NCBI GenBank assembly: GCA_949710005.1
Contig: OX453282.1
Location: 11,495,236-11,559,235 of the forward strand
Source of the DNA: Ricordea florida
Taxonomy: Eukaryota; Cnidaria; Anthozoa; Corallimorpharia; Ricordeidae
Length of the DNA: 64,000 nucleotides
Direction of reading: 5' to 3'
Both the position numbers and the translations under genes were made by a program. This document shows positions 10,746 through 21,982 of this stretch, piece after piece; the stretch's first letter is position 1; each line of letters begins with the position of its first letter. Below the pieces are notes generated by a model. The model did not search any database, was not told the origin of the DNA, and saw only the letters and a program-made list of their open reading frames with translations.

Positions 10746-11521
10746 TTGTGTAACAGCCACATATACAACTGTACATGTATTTTGTAAATGACTGTTACAG
10801 CGTCAACTGATCAATATGCAGTGCAGGTTAATTTACAGAGCAAAGTGTTTGATATATAAAAAAAAACATCTTTGCACATGTGTTTAAATATTAAAAAAAT
10901 ACATTCAATATGGCATGTACTGGACATAGTTAAATAACCTTAGACAAAAACCTGTTTTTGTGATGATTACTGTACTCTCTCTGTCTAACTTTACATGTAT
11001 TTTTTCATTAATTAATTTTGTACATTGAAATACTTGGTAATGGAATGCAAAATGATGTAATTGCTTGTTATTTTCAGATGAAAGAGTTGGATGGTCAAAT
11101 GTACCCAGTAAGTAGAAACCAATATTTTGTTTCCTACACTGAAAAGCAATCTGCATGCAACATTTTCTGTCTGGTGGTTTTTTATTTTTCTTTTTCTTTA
11201 GCTAACTGTTCAATTTTGCACAAAATAAAACTAATTTTGTTATACAATGTTTATTAAAATAAATAAATTGTTCACAAAATTGATTTATAACTACTACTAC
11301 AGGTTCTCAATAATAGCTTTTAGGCAACAGTTTTTATTCTGATGTGAAGTATATGAAATAGTTCAAATGTAAATTGCAGAAGTCACAGTTTCAAATCCTG
11401 ATGAAGCCCTGAATTTTTACCTGTAGGCTTTTTAAATCCAGTTTACTTCAATTGGAAAGTTTGCTGCAATAATTTCATTCTGATCCTTTTGGTGATTAGT
11501 GTTGTTTTTTGTGTGATTTAA
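10746..11521. other. No gene recognised
   Basis: AT-rich, no supported gene. Short frames near 10,905-11,257 lie on both strands of the same segment and show no family features. Confidence 0.45.
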
Positions 11522-11775
11522 AGCGGATTCAAGTTGAGGCTTAACAGCCTCAGTTGTCGCATTCATTATTACGGTTGAATTGATTGCGTTGCGAGGCAAA
11601 ATGACAGATGTTGCTCTAGAGGCAGGAATGATGATGTTCTGTCAGGAAAAAGCATGTTGTAGTTTTCCCAGGGAGAACGTTGGAATTCCCGCCTAGCAAC
11701 GTCTGTCATTTTGCCTCGCAACACAATCAATTCAACCGTGACAACGAATGCGACAACTGAGACCCTGAATCCGCT
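11522..11775. mobile_element. Fold-back MITE, about 254 bp
   Basis: Inverted ends of about 80-90 bp start with AGCGGATTCA and contain CTCAGTTGTCGCATTC and GAATTGATTG. A loop of about 80 bp separates them. No coding sequence; a target duplication was not clear. Confidence 0.8.
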
Positions 11776-12020
11776 GTATGTAGATGTATACATGTATGGG
11801 CTTTATTAGCTATGCTTAGGTAACCAACATTGAAAATCATGCCATGGCATCGACAGCAATATGCCTTCATGATTGCACCTCATTTTGTTTTTTTGCTAGC
11901 TTGCCTTTTTCCAAAAATTAACTGCACACCAGCAATGCACTTATTCCTCAACACATAACATGTAACTGCACTGTGCAAATTGTTGCACTGCAGCTAGTTG
12001 ACAATTATCCTGTGAAATTA
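11776..12020. other. No gene recognised
   Basis: Short unremarkable spacer between two fold-back structures. Confidence 0.4.
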
Positions 12021-12091
12021 TGCGGAATATCGCCTGATACTTAGCCGATGAGGTCGTAGGCCGAGTTGGCTAAAATCAGACAATATTCCGC
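12021..12091. repeat. Short fold-back repeat
   Basis: TGCGGAATAT near 12,021 and ATATTCCGCA near 12,082 flank an inner TTAGCC/GGCTAA pair, so the 71 bp can form a two-step hairpin. Two copies of ATTATTCAACAA follow. It probably belongs to a small dispersed repeat. Confidence 0.55.
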
Positions 12092-13260
12092 AAGATTGAG
12101 CAGGATTATTATTCAACAAATTATTATTCAACAAATTGTCAACAAAATGCTTTTTGCAGTGAGAAAAACTTTGGTTGTACAGCACTTTGCAAGATTTCAC
12201 TCAAATCTTGGCCAGCTACGTATATCGCAGGATATCTATTATGACTGTACGGATAACAATGATTTTCTGACCATATATAGGCATTGCGCGAATTTGTTGA
12301 ATAAAAATACCTAGGTCTGCTGCGGCACGGAATACCGCGGTAAACAGTAAGACGCGGTGCAGTTGAATAGGCTAAATAACCTTTTGTTTCGATTCATTAG
12401 TTTTACAATGCCATCTTTTACACTTTAATGATAAATCATGTATCCGTCATATCACCAAAAGACCCCGCTGTAACATTGTTAATTGCACAAGACTTCTCTA
12501 CATTTTATCAATTTCATGTTGTAAATGGGAAAGGGAATGAAGGAAATACACGTTTGTTTTGTTTTCGGTTAAAAAACGATGCTATCCTGCTCATTGGGGC
12601 CAAAACGATCCCGTTCCAAAAGAGCTAAATTAGCCCCAAAAATAGTACTGTATTTTACTCACCGAAACGGCCCCATTTTTGGGTCTAAAACAGATCTTTT
12701 CAATTTACAGTGTACTCTTGAACTGGTTGCTGGTTCAAGGTTACAACTTTAGGATCATGTGCGCTATATTAAGCCTTTTATTAATATTATTATTATTATT
12801 GTTATTACGTTAATGATTCGTCCTCCGAAAAATCCATCGTCTTTGGAAACTGAGGTTTGCACTGAGTAAAATTACTGAATTCTCTGGGTTATAAGTATGG
12901 AAATTTGCAGCAGGTTTATACGCCTTGCACGTTAAGATTCAAATATCGCACAACGTGCGACTAAAATCGAAGACCCAACACACACAAAGAACAATAGGGT
13001 TTGACAAGCATCATTATTTTTTAAATATAATAGATAATTACTTCGGCACATGACATTATGAGAAATATTACAGCCACATTGGGCTCATCTCAGGTGTACT
13101 ATAAATTATTCACACAACTGACGTAAAAAAAAGGACACAAAGCATTCTTAACAATGTACCTAACTAATGTAGTAGAAGACTAAAATGTCTAACCATTTTC
13201 AGATGTCATAACAACGGCAGCCCATTGTTCTCAGTTATTTTAAGATCTCGTGTGCTGGTC
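12092..13260. other. No gene recognised
   Basis: AT-rich with a TTATTA microsatellite near 12,782. No supported gene. Confidence 0.4.
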
Positions 13261-13261
13261 C

Positions 13262-13325
13262 AACCTAGGTTTGTATTCACATGCTCAAGCTCGGCAGGTT
13301 TCCGCTCTACCAACTGAGCTAACTG
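13262..13325 (-). repeat. tRNA-derived SINE-like fragment
   Basis: On the minus strand GCCCAGTTAGCTCAGTTGGT matches a tRNA 5' half with a good A box (TAGCTCAGTTGG), but the B box position is degenerate and no 3' acceptor half is present. The same head occurs at 20,884, 27,490 and 45,530, so it is a dispersed tRNA-derived repeat, not a working tRNA. Confidence 0.65.
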
Positions 13326-13344
13326 GGCAGGGTTCCGCTATTGA

Positions 13345-14270
13345 ACTTCTAGATTACAATAAGTAGGGTGGGTCTCTTTAGACGTGGCTCGCATATTCGC
13401 AGTCATTCGACCTCGGAATCTGTCTATTGTTGACTCTCTTACGCTCCTGCACCAGCGCGTGTAAGTTTTTTGAGTCCGGTGTTTAAAGCAAAAGATTGAC
13501 ATAAGCAGGTGGAATTTAGTTCCTTGCTCTTTTTGCACTGGTAATTTAAGGCAAAGGAAATTCCTGTTTGACTTCCAAAACAAACGGTAAGTAGCTAGGA
13601 GTGGCTTGATTCGACTATAGAAAGATACTAAGAATGGACGACTCTCCCGTTTATTTGGTATAAATGTTGCAGAAAGCGTTCTGTTATAGACAATCTCCCA
13701 GTTCGTATGTTTCAGGTTTATTCGACAGACAAAATATCCAAGAAAGTTGCATTATTTGGTTTAAGACACTATATCGACTCCCCGGTACCCCTTATAAACT
13801 AAACATGAGGTGAACTAGGTCACGATCATGCTTAAGATTAAATGTTTTGACACATCTATCGATGTAGCAATGAGATACGTAGATAATCTTATGCACTTAG
13901 CTGAATCAAAAATCCATTCACAGAGAGGAAAAAGTGAGAATCAGTTCAAGGTTGGGTTTCATGAAACAAAGTGCAATGTTTATGCAACTATCAAAACTGC
14001 ATATATTGAATTCAACACGACTTGTTTTACAAACAATTAAGCAATAAAGGTAAACGCAAGTTTCACGCGACGGCAAACGAGTTAAAAGGATGAATCTGCA
14101 GTTGACGTAAGTACCTAACATGTATTTGAACATGGAAAAAGAGCTCAAGAAATATTGATCGCCTTTCAATTGCAAGCAAATTAATCCAACGTGAATTCGA
14201 CACGAGATTTGGGTGATACTAAAGTATGTCTGTGTGGCGACAGTCTTGAAATGGCTTTACTTTCGTGAAA
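13345..14270. repeat. Dispersed repeat A, copy 1
   Basis: Starts with a segment containing CTCTTTAGACGTGGCTCGCAT and continues to about 14,270. It is homologous along most of its length to 26,111-27,245, and its first 150 bp also to 25,590-25,740 and the matching part of the right arm. Open frames such as 13,828-14,040 differ between copies, so coding is not supported. Probably a non-autonomous or unclassified element. Confidence 0.65.
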
Positions 14271-14645
14271 TCAGTGACAATCATTGTTTAAGCAATAATG
14301 ATTTAGGAATGCAAAGTAAATGGATTAAAGTGAACACGAACTCATGAATTCGAAAGATAGCACAGTTGGGAGGAAATTGTTGTAATACTGTTGAGCACTA
14401 TTTTTGTAACCCCCTGCAATTTTGAATAAAATTTTCTGTCTCCATTTACATCCCTCTGCATTGCACCAGATTCCCGTTCCTCAAAAGTCCTGTTAGCTTT
14501 ACGGACCTGGAGCTACATTTCAAACTTGCACTTAACAGAATGTTCTTGTAGTACTAGTTCTTAGCGTATAAGCAAATCTAACGTGCAAGTCAACCTAGAA
14601 TGGTAATGCGTAACCTTAAAACCGACAAAATTGGCAAAATTTCTA
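14271..14645. other. No gene recognised
   Basis: Unremarkable AT-rich sequence between repeat A and the SINE. Confidence 0.4.
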
Positions 14646-14936
14646 TAATAATAATAATAATGAACTTTATTTGAGTGTCAACTGTATTTAGCACTGACGC
14701 ACTAATTGGGGACACTGTAAAGCACAAATGAAATGAAATCATATTACATTAAATCAACCAAATCAAATGTTGGTTTTAGTGGAGAGGGAAAAACCGGAGT
14801 ACCCGGAGAAAAACCTCTCGGAGCAGAGTAGAGAACCAACAAACTCAGCCCACATATGACGCCGGGGCCGGGAATCGAACCCGGGACACATTGGTGGAAG
14901 GCGAGCGCTCTCACCACTGCGCCAACCCTGCTCCGA
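14646..14936 (-). mobile_element. tRNA-derived SINE, full-length in appearance
   Basis: On the minus strand the element starts at about 14,935 with GGTTGGCGCAGTGGTGAGAG (A box) and has an intact B box, GGTTCGATTCCCGG, about 50 nt later. A unique body follows, and the 3' end is an AATAAAGTTC segment with an ATT microsatellite tail at 14,646-14,662. This is the RNA polymerase III SINE architecture: tRNA head, body, and short-repeat tail shared with a partner LINE. Confidence 0.88.
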
Positions 14937-15186
14937 TTGTTAAGGTCGGTCTCATGGGGTACTTATACTATGAACTTCTGCTGGTGGTATTCTCATTTCC
15001 TTTATAAGAAACATATACAGGAGCGCTAACGTGAAATGCATAACGATTTACGTAGTTCAATTAGTGTTAATGAATTTGCTAATCATTAGAGACGTAGAAG
15101 AATTGAAACAAAAGGCTTAAGATCAAAAGAAACTGGGTAAATCGAACGAGTTGAGTAAGTAAGTTATACCACCGTAAGGTAAATGG
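14937..15186. other. No gene recognised
   Basis: Spacer. Its end holds TAAGTTATACCACCGTAAGG, which recurs at 28,034 next to the same hairpin motif. Confidence 0.4.
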
Positions 15187-15258
15187 AAGGTGCTGATGTT
15201 TCGAGCGTTAGCCCTCCGTCGCTCCGACGAAGGGCTAACGCTCGAAACGTCAGCACTC
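15187..15258. repeat. Hairpin repeat with GTTTCGAGCGTTAGCCC arms
   Basis: About 30-bp arms containing GTTTCGAGCGTTAGCCC and its complement surround a loop near CGTCGCTCC. One arm recurs at 28,068-28,105 at the edge of the large inverted repeat, with the same upstream context. Confidence 0.75.
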
Positions 15259-15361
15259 AATTTCACTGCAAGTTTCAATTTCCCACCGAGGCATGAAAAA
15301 TTCACTCTGTGTATTTTGCTGCCACAAAAAAATTAGATTTTCTGGTCGGTGTTTATTGTGA

Positions 15362-15775
15362 AACTCAATTAGCTATAGAGGCGCTATTCTTTGGAACGCT
15401 GTCTCGAGTCATTTTACAGACCAGTTTACTGTTTTTTATCGCAAAGTGAAGAAGGACCGTTATTTTAAGGAACTTGATTTTAGTGCAGAGTCGGTCCAGT
15501 CGCTTCCCAGGCACTACCAAGATTTTAAATGCTTTTAACTTTATCAATTTACTCAGAGGTAGCTAATGTAAATTCATTTCATTTCTTGGTGAAAATCTTA
15601 CTGCATATTTTTAGAGTCTTAATTGTAGTTGTATTTTGTAAGTGTTGCTATTCTTTATTTTTATACAGTTTTATCCATTTGTAATCATTTTTACACGACC
15701 CCACAAGCTTTGAGCTTTAAATCTTATCGTGTTTAAATAAAGGATATGCATGTATGTATGTATGTGAAACCTTAG
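15362..15775 (+). mobile_element. LINE 3' end, 5'-truncated
   Basis: The first 175 bp encode a typical C-terminal end of a non-LTR reverse transcriptase (SYRGAILWN followed by about 45 residues and a stop near 15,538). A 3' UTR follows, ending AATAAAGG and a TATG microsatellite. This fits a severely 5'-truncated insertion. Confidence 0.75.
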
Positions 15776-17974
15776 TCAAACACACGTTTTGGTTTTAATG
15801 CAAGCATCCATGCCGATACTCTGCAGTTTGAGAGCAATGCTCCATCTTTTGCGCAGTTTGAGAGCAATGCTCCATCTTTTGCGAGTAGGAATAGATTGCT
15901 CTGTTATTCCAGAGCACGTTCCTATACAAAGTTCATTCTTACCAACTCGTAATAAAACATGCCTTTCTGTTTTCGTCCGAGAAACCGACTCTCGTCACTG
16001 TTGTAAACAATTTAGAAAAGCACCTCCGAATTTCTGCCGAAAGGTGAAACTGCTTTTAAAGAGCAAGTTTAAATTGCTCCAAGCATATACGCAGTGCTGA
16101 CAATAGAAATTAAAACTAGATGAAACAAGATTAGTTTTGGCTTGAAACTACCCTTTCTATTGCAATTGCAGACAAAGGTTTACGGGGTTTTTCAAAACTC
16201 TTAAGGTGCACAGTGTGTTTAATTTAGTTGCGTCGGACACGTTTAGTAAAGTTTTTAACTGTTTTTCCAGCATGTCTTTGTCTGCTTTTGAATAAAAACG
16301 GCTCGATACCGTGAATGAGCGCATTTCAATATACTCATTACACTTGGTTGTCTTCACTTTCATGGTCACATGCGAAATCAGAACTTCATCTTCTCGACTA
16401 GTTCTCATCCGAATTCGCTTTCTTCATGTTTCTTTGACTCTACGAGCTGAGCGTTCAGTGCCAACAGGGCGAACAGTTTGTTTGCTCTAAGTGTAAGTAA
16501 AGCATCCACCGCTGGTTAAGTTTGCGGATGCTATGATTTGCGTAATTGTTTGTTGTAAAGTCCAGTTAAACCAATAGTGACGGTAAACTAGCGCTTCGTG
16601 AGTAAAACAAGTGTATCTTTTGTACGCTTAAAGTGCTTTCACTACCACGGTGTGAGTCACGTTCCAAGTGACAGAACGCGTTTTCCTCAAAAGAGGTCAT
16701 TGCCGCTATTGTAACCGGTTCCTCCTTAACCAACTGGCAAAAACTGCCTCCAAGCAAAACGGCTATTTTCAAATTATCAGCCGAAATTTGCACACTGTTT
16801 CTAAAGTTGTCTATTTTTACGACCAAGAGAACTTTGTATTTGAACCGAAGATCTAATCCTAATTCATGTTTTGTCAATTTCTCAAACATCTCTCAGTGGA
16901 ACAATGCTTAAGAGGTAAACATGTTTTAAGTACTTGTCCGCTTTCAATGAGCGATTTTCAAAACTAATTACATCTCATTGTTTTCACTTTTCATTCGCAG
17001 AATGATATGCTAATTCAGAACTTCTCTTTGTCAAGAAAAACAAAACTTTTGCGAATTCAATTTTGAAAGGGTTCCCGTGTAACTTGGCTTGATACCTTTT
17101 TTTTTTGGTCTTTGAGTTTGTAAGCTGAACGCTCAGTGGCAACACGTTGTGAACAATTTGTTTGCTTTCAGTTTAACCTATCGCGTAGACTTTAGGTTTG
17201 TTTTGTTTCTTTGTTGTGTAATATTCTACCCATCGAAGTAAATAACGTTCAAAGGTTTGGCTTCACTAGTTTGTTTTTGAATCTCGTGGATATGTGACTT
17301 GCTTCTCAAGTAACTGTTTGAGACGTTTTTTTAAAAATTCACCTTCAATTTATGAAATACATTTATTGTTGCACCACATATAAATGTCTGTTTAATAAGT
17401 TCCTGGGTTGTTTCATGGGTTACGGCCAGTAACCACGGAATAACGAGTATTTGTCGCAACAAATATCCAACAATCCTTCGAGGTATACTTTCGAACGAGT
17501 TGGATGTTGTCTACAAAAGGTCTTCTTTTTCTTGCAATATCATTCAACGGATACATCCATGCAATGAATACGCGTCTTTGGCCTCGCCTGTTTGTTCATG
17601 GCACGTTCCAGCTCACTACAATATCGATTTCAAAGCTTATTCAGACATAGTATCACTTTCTCACCCAAACACAGTCGGTTAAAAACGATAATATAAAGCG
17701 TCCATGTCCAACGCAAAGAGTTGTTGGTTGATCATTTGTTTCATCCATGCAGTTCCTTTATTCTCATAAATTATCAGCAGAAACGTTCAGTGACTGGTTT
17801 GTGTCATTCCGGTTTAACAGGAAAAAAAATTTCGGTGGTTAAAGTAAAGCGCCTAAAAGTATTTCTCGTACAAACTTGTATCCGATCTTCAAGAAACCTG
17901 TTTGTCTGGTTCCCAAAAGAACTAACGTATTCATACATTCATAATGTCAGTGACTCTTTCTCATCACAATTTCA
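15776..17974. other. No gene recognised; diverged internal duplication
   Basis: Two related segments, about 16,440-16,500 and 17,120-17,180, share GAGCTGA(A/G)CG(T/C)TCAGTG and a downstream TTTGTTTGCT, suggesting an old tandem duplication of about 680 bp. No coding sequence is recognised. As this lies just upstream of a Polinton gene relic, it may be decayed Polinton sequence, but nothing proves that. Confidence 0.45.
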
Positions 17975-18457
17975 ATGATGAGCTATTCCAAGTGTGAACT
18001 CTGTCTGAAACATCTTGAAGTTATTACACCTGCCTCAGGTGAACGTTACTTACGTTGTTTAGACTGGAGACAATGTCCCTTCTTCTGTCATGAAGATAAT
18101 ATCCACGGTTATCAACAGTGCCTAAGAGATGGCATGATTCCTGGCTACAAGCTACAAGCGGGAGGTCAGGTACCTCTGTGTCACCACAAGGAAGTACCAA
18201 TCATGAGAGTATCAAGATAGGAGAAAAATCCATTCAGACTCTATCTTACCTGTCGCAGAAAAGACAGTTGTCGATATTTTCAGTGGGCAGATGAAGAGTC
18301 TTATTGTACATCTCATCACGGGCAGTCCAACAACCAACAACCGATAAAGCCCAAGCTACAGAGACAATTTGCCGTCATAGAAGATGTCAAAAAGGACATT
18401 CCACCATTATATCAAGCTACAGACAAGGACGCTGGAGTCTCATTTTACTATAATTGA
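17975..18457 (+). pseudogene. Polinton-type GRF zinc-finger protein relic with one in-frame stop
   Basis: The frame opens at 17,975 and carries a Cys-x2-Cys (CELC), a later RCLDWRQCPFF segment and PLCHHKE. It stops at a TAG (18,218-18,220), then continues in the same frame with LTCRRKDSCRYFQWADEE to a TGA at 18,455-18,457. Motif order and spacing match the Polinton protein at 48,844-49,779: CGFC, then CPFFTK, PLCRHGD and CNFFQWADE. The second half is a GRF-type zinc finger, a nucleic-acid-binding fold. The copy is shorter at the C-terminus. Apart from the single stop the frame is open, and an AATAAA lies 40 nt downstream. It could be a decayed orphan from an older element, or less likely a recently inactivated host co-option. 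Confidence 0.75.
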
Positions 18458-18496
18458 AGGACAGTGTTACTGAACTGTATTTTTATTTGTGTGAAC

Positions 18497-18502
18497 AATA
18501 AA
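18497..18502 (+). terminator. Candidate polyadenylation signal of the GRF relic
   Basis: AATAAA 40 nt after the relic's final stop and followed by a T8 run. Position is right for a poly(A) signal; use is unproven. Confidence 0.5.
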
Positions 18503-19098
18503 CTATTTTTTTTGAACGTGAAACTATGCGTTGTGTGGTTGCTGTAAAGGTATATTCAGTATATTAGTGCCTTGCTGTATGCGCGCCTCAACATGCCCGG
18601 CCCACATGCATAATTTCCTTTAAGAGGACAGCGATTTTCTGGGGCGTTTACTGTAATTTATACCCCTTTTTCCGGCGCTGTTTATGAATACAATATGGCG
18701 ACCATAACGTAATCCATTCAACATGACAACCTTAAAGTTATGTATTCCATATGGCCATTATAAAGGAAAATATTCAATATGGTGGTCGTAAAGTCATTCA
18801 ATATGGCGACCAACTCCAAACTGGTTCATTATATGCATATGTCCTTGTTCTCCCTACTAGGCCCAAGCCCCGCTCTCTGGTCTATCCATCTGTCTAATCT
18901 ACTCTCACTCCAACAACAGATCTGTTTGTGTGATGAAACGCGCAAAAGAAATCATTGAGACGTCACACAACGAAAACACCAAACTGCGCATGCCCCGGAT
19001 CTGACATCCGAAAAATCGAGATTTTTTACCGCTCATATGATATGGAACACCGCTGACCCTCTCAAATAGTGTGCTGTCTCGCTAAGGCTGGCCAGCAA
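18503..19098. other. No gene recognised; outer flank of left arm
   Basis: Between 18,690 and 18,830 the phrase TTCAATATGGCGACC or close variants occurs several times; it resembles YY1-type ATGGC sites but function is unknown. The right end is the unique flank of the inverted repeat's left arm. If the right-arm boundary was made by the Polinton insertion, homologous sequence should lie beyond that element. Confidence 0.5.
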
Positions 19099-19980
19099 TT
19101 AACTATTATGGTTCTTTGATTTTTAAATGCTCCACTTTTGTACAGATTGATTCCAGTAATCTGATCATCCAATTCAATATCTAAATCAACATTTGTGTTA
19201 TTCTGGGATTTAAGAGTCATCGTTATCAACCTCAGAGGCTCTATAGTTTCCAATGGTATATGTGTCGGTAGTATCTTTTCTGATAACTCGCTTGTCATCG
19301 AATGGAGAACGTGCGACTTTGTTGATAGCTTCGGAACAGTTGTCTCGGAGATAACTATTTATCACGTTCATTTGCCTAAATTGTTTTTCGTTTTTCAATA
19401 AACACTCGAGAAAATCGGCATGAGATTTTTCTCGTTTTATAACGGATTTCTTGAATCCCTTACACTTTTTCTGTTCCTTTTCATTGTCCATTAGATAAGA
19501 ATAAAGTTTTGCTAGTAGTCCGATAAACTCTGTGAATTGTTCGCCCCCGGTAAAGCACTGGAAATCTGCATATATTACAAATGGGACTCTCATCTTTCAA
19601 TTAAAATCTTTGAATTGAATGAATTTAGGTGAGCCATCTTCATTAACTGGCATTATAGTATGGACCTTTTCATGTTTGCGGCAATATTTATCGTGTTTGT
19701 TCCAAGTTTTTTTTTACAATTGAATGAATTTAGACATCGGAAACAGCTATCTAGCGTGTTCGTGTTTTCGAATTTTAGATGATATGAGTCTACTAAAATT
19801 TTTGATCCAACAATAGTGATAGGTTTTTTTATTAGTAATTGGTACATTTATATATTCATTGTTTTCTAGTAGCTGATCATTATTTCTTAAGTTCATGAAA
19901 CTTTTTGTTTGAGAATTGTATCCAATAACATTAATCGAATATGGATTACGTTTTTCAAACTCGTCGATTCTACTGGGAAT
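19099..19980 (-). pseudogene. DNA polymerase B N-terminal fragment (left arm)
   Basis: Minus-strand frames around 19,980-19,653 and 19,593-19,062 encode the N-terminal part of a viral/Polinton-type family B polymerase. It includes a HYCWIKNF-like region, a Cys/His-rich segment (HDKYC in the other arm) and MRVPFVIYADFQCF at the Exo I position. Exo I normally reads D-F-E; here the acid is Gln. Frameshifts separate the segments, and the rest of the polymerase (Exo II onward) is missing. This is a remnant of a Polinton-like element distinct from the one at 47 kb. Confidence 0.7.
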
Positions 19981-20189
19981 TTAATATTAGTCCAATTTAG
20001 TCACCCATACTTGGACATTGTGAATAATTATAGTCACAAATACTGGAAAAGTGACAAGGAAGCCTAAAGAAGCTGAAAGCTTATGCGAGTAGGCTTCCCT
20101 AGGCTACAAAATTTAATGACGAAGTGCAAGATATAAGTACAGGGCGAGCAAGCATTGTGCGTTCTAGAACTTAAGAAGGAAATTGTCTT

Positions 20190-20880
20190 TCAATGAGATG
20201 TGACGGGTAGAGAATTCCAGACTTTAGGTCCCTGATAAAGGATACTGAAGTTTTTAATATTAGTTCTACAGAAATGTGATCTATACTGAAAGGCAGTTCG
20301 AGTATTGTACTGATGAAATTGACCACCAGTCATGAAAAAACATTGAAAAGTAACTGGCAAAAGATTGTGGTGATACGAATACATGAAAATGGCGATAGAA
20401 AAAGAACTAATACTGAAGATATCAAGGAGCCTAAGTTGACAAAATAAAGGAGAAGTGTTGGCAAGATAGTCAGCTTTTGCTATCAGCCGTACTATGCGCT
20501 TCTGCAAAAGGTAAATACAGTTTAAGTCAGAGCAGTAGGTGGAGGACCAGGCCACATTGCAATAGGTTAAATATGGATAGACAAGGGAATAATACAAGGA
20601 CAGCAACGTTTTAGAGGAAAGATAAAAGCGAGCTTTGGCAATAATTCCAATAGACTTCGAAATCTTCTTTGAAACAAGACTAATGTGAGGTTTCCACGAA
20701 AGATGCTGGTTAATGAGGACGCCAAGGAATTTACTTTCGGTAACTTGCTTAATCACAATATTTTCCAAAACCAGCGGAACATTAACATTAATTTTCTTTT
20801 GCCTTTGATGGAAAAACATGAAATTAGTTTTTGACAAATTCAAGGATACCTTGTTTGCTTTTAACTAAGTCAATATTTTA
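20190..20880 (-). pseudogene. LINE reverse transcriptase C-terminal fragment (left arm)
   Basis: About 217 residues including KFLGVLINQHLSWKPHI, VYPYLTYCNVAW, LQKRIVRLI and GPKVWNSLP. These are the thumb and C-terminal segments of a non-LTR reverse transcriptase; the catalytic palm and the endonuclease are absent. It is a 5'-truncated LINE. The right-arm copy (45,601-46,240) has a 17-bp internal deletion and another small indel, so the frame is preserved only here. Confidence 0.8.
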
Positions 20881-20883
20881 TTT

Positions 20884-20945
20884 CGGCGCTCTACCAAATG
20901 AGCTAACTGGGCGGCAATTAAAAGTTCAATCGGGCAAGGTTCCGC
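20884..20945 (-). repeat. tRNA-like head fused to the LINE fragment (left arm)
   Basis: GCCCAGTTAGCTCATTTGGT on the minus strand is the same tRNA-derived head as at 13,262 and 27,490, again beside GGGCAAGGTTCCGCTA. No B box, so not a tRNA gene. Confidence 0.55.
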
Positions 20946-21287
20946 TAACTTGCACGCTCGGGGCATTCGGCAAATGAACCGAATCCCGCACATTGATTTC
21001 CTACCTGAGCAACCAACATGGCAGGAACTTACCTGCAGGGGTCAGTCTGCAGCACGAGTTGCCCGAACATTGTCCTGTGATAGGCCTCCTGAACGGGCAA
21101 GGTTGAGCGACTGTGTAATTTTCTTTTTATTATGTACAATCAGGAGCTCATCACCAGGAGCGTTCGTATGTGTTGGGTGGCGTCCCCAGCACAGTAGGAG
21201 ATGTGTTTATTTTTATAACTCATATTTCCCGCGAAAACGTTTTGCACGATCCGTCGCTATCATTCGCCATTATAAAGCCACAGTAGA
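20946..21287. other. Non-coding arm segment with the empty site of the capsid element
   Basis: A 124-codon open frame here has no protein-like features. The single GTCGC at 21,253-21,257 is the uninterrupted target that in the right arm is duplicated as GCGAC around the 5.6-kb capsid element. Confidence 0.7.
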
Positions 21288-21510
21288 AATAGGCCATTTT
21301 ACAGTTTTGACCTTAGGAACCTAGCCTCTGAATAGAAGCGAGGCTGGAGGTGACCTTGCTTGGTTACAAACCTCCCTACCTTTAATGTGCAGATCATATT
21401 ATTTACATATGAAGAACAAGAAGGTTTGTAACAAAACGAGGTCACCCCCAGCCTCGCTTCTATTCAAAGGCCAGGGTACTAAGCACACAACTGTAAAATG
21501 GTCTATTCGC
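21288..21510. mobile_element. Fold-back MITE (left arm)
   Basis: Outer ends AATAGGCCATTTTACAGTT and its complement, with inner arms CTCTGAATAGAAGCGAGGCT, surround a loop of about 60 bp. The right-arm counterpart is at 39,361-39,594. Both copies are non-coding. Confidence 0.85.
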
Positions 21511-21982
21511 CTCAGAAATTAAGATGTACGTAGCGCAATTTGATTGGTCGTTGTAGTAATATATTTGTTTTCTTTGCTGCAAATAGAAGTTAAGAATAGC
21601 ACAATCTTCTACTGTGCTGGAGCAAAGGACTAATATGGGAGAGGAACGCTCCTGGTCATGGGCTCCTGGTACAATGCAGTGGTATAACCGAGCACCGAAG
21701 TGGAGAAAATCGATAAAAAAACACCACCACGACAGTTATATCACACATAGTGTGCTGATATCATTTGTATCCACACGTGTGATATCATTTCTCTTGATTT
21801 GCTATCACTCGGTAAACCACTACATTTTATACAACAAACCCTTTTTTGTGTGTTGCAAATCCCCACCGACTCAACACCAGTTTCTTTAGCAACTAATTTC
21901 TTTAGAGAGCAAGAAAATCTAACTGTTTCTTATTTACATTCTAGACATACAGTGTTGAAATACCCCACTAAATCACGCCAAC

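Noticed and set aside
13262-13325. tRNA gene on the minus strand
   Set aside because: Good A box but no proper B box or acceptor stem, and the same head recurs as a dispersed repeat.
16566-16889. 107-codon minus-strand ORF
   Set aside because: No domain or promoter, and another open frame lies on the opposite strand of the same DNA; consistent with chance in AT-rich sequence.
18218-18220. Programmed readthrough or recoding of the TAG in the GRF relic
   Set aside because: No stem-loop or readthrough context was seen, and surrounding Polinton genes are missing, so simple decay is the plainer reading.
20950-21324. 124-aa open frame and its mirror at 44,976-45,494
   Set aside because: Composition is not protein-like, the two copies diverge by frame-altering changes, and the mirror runs into an element TIR.
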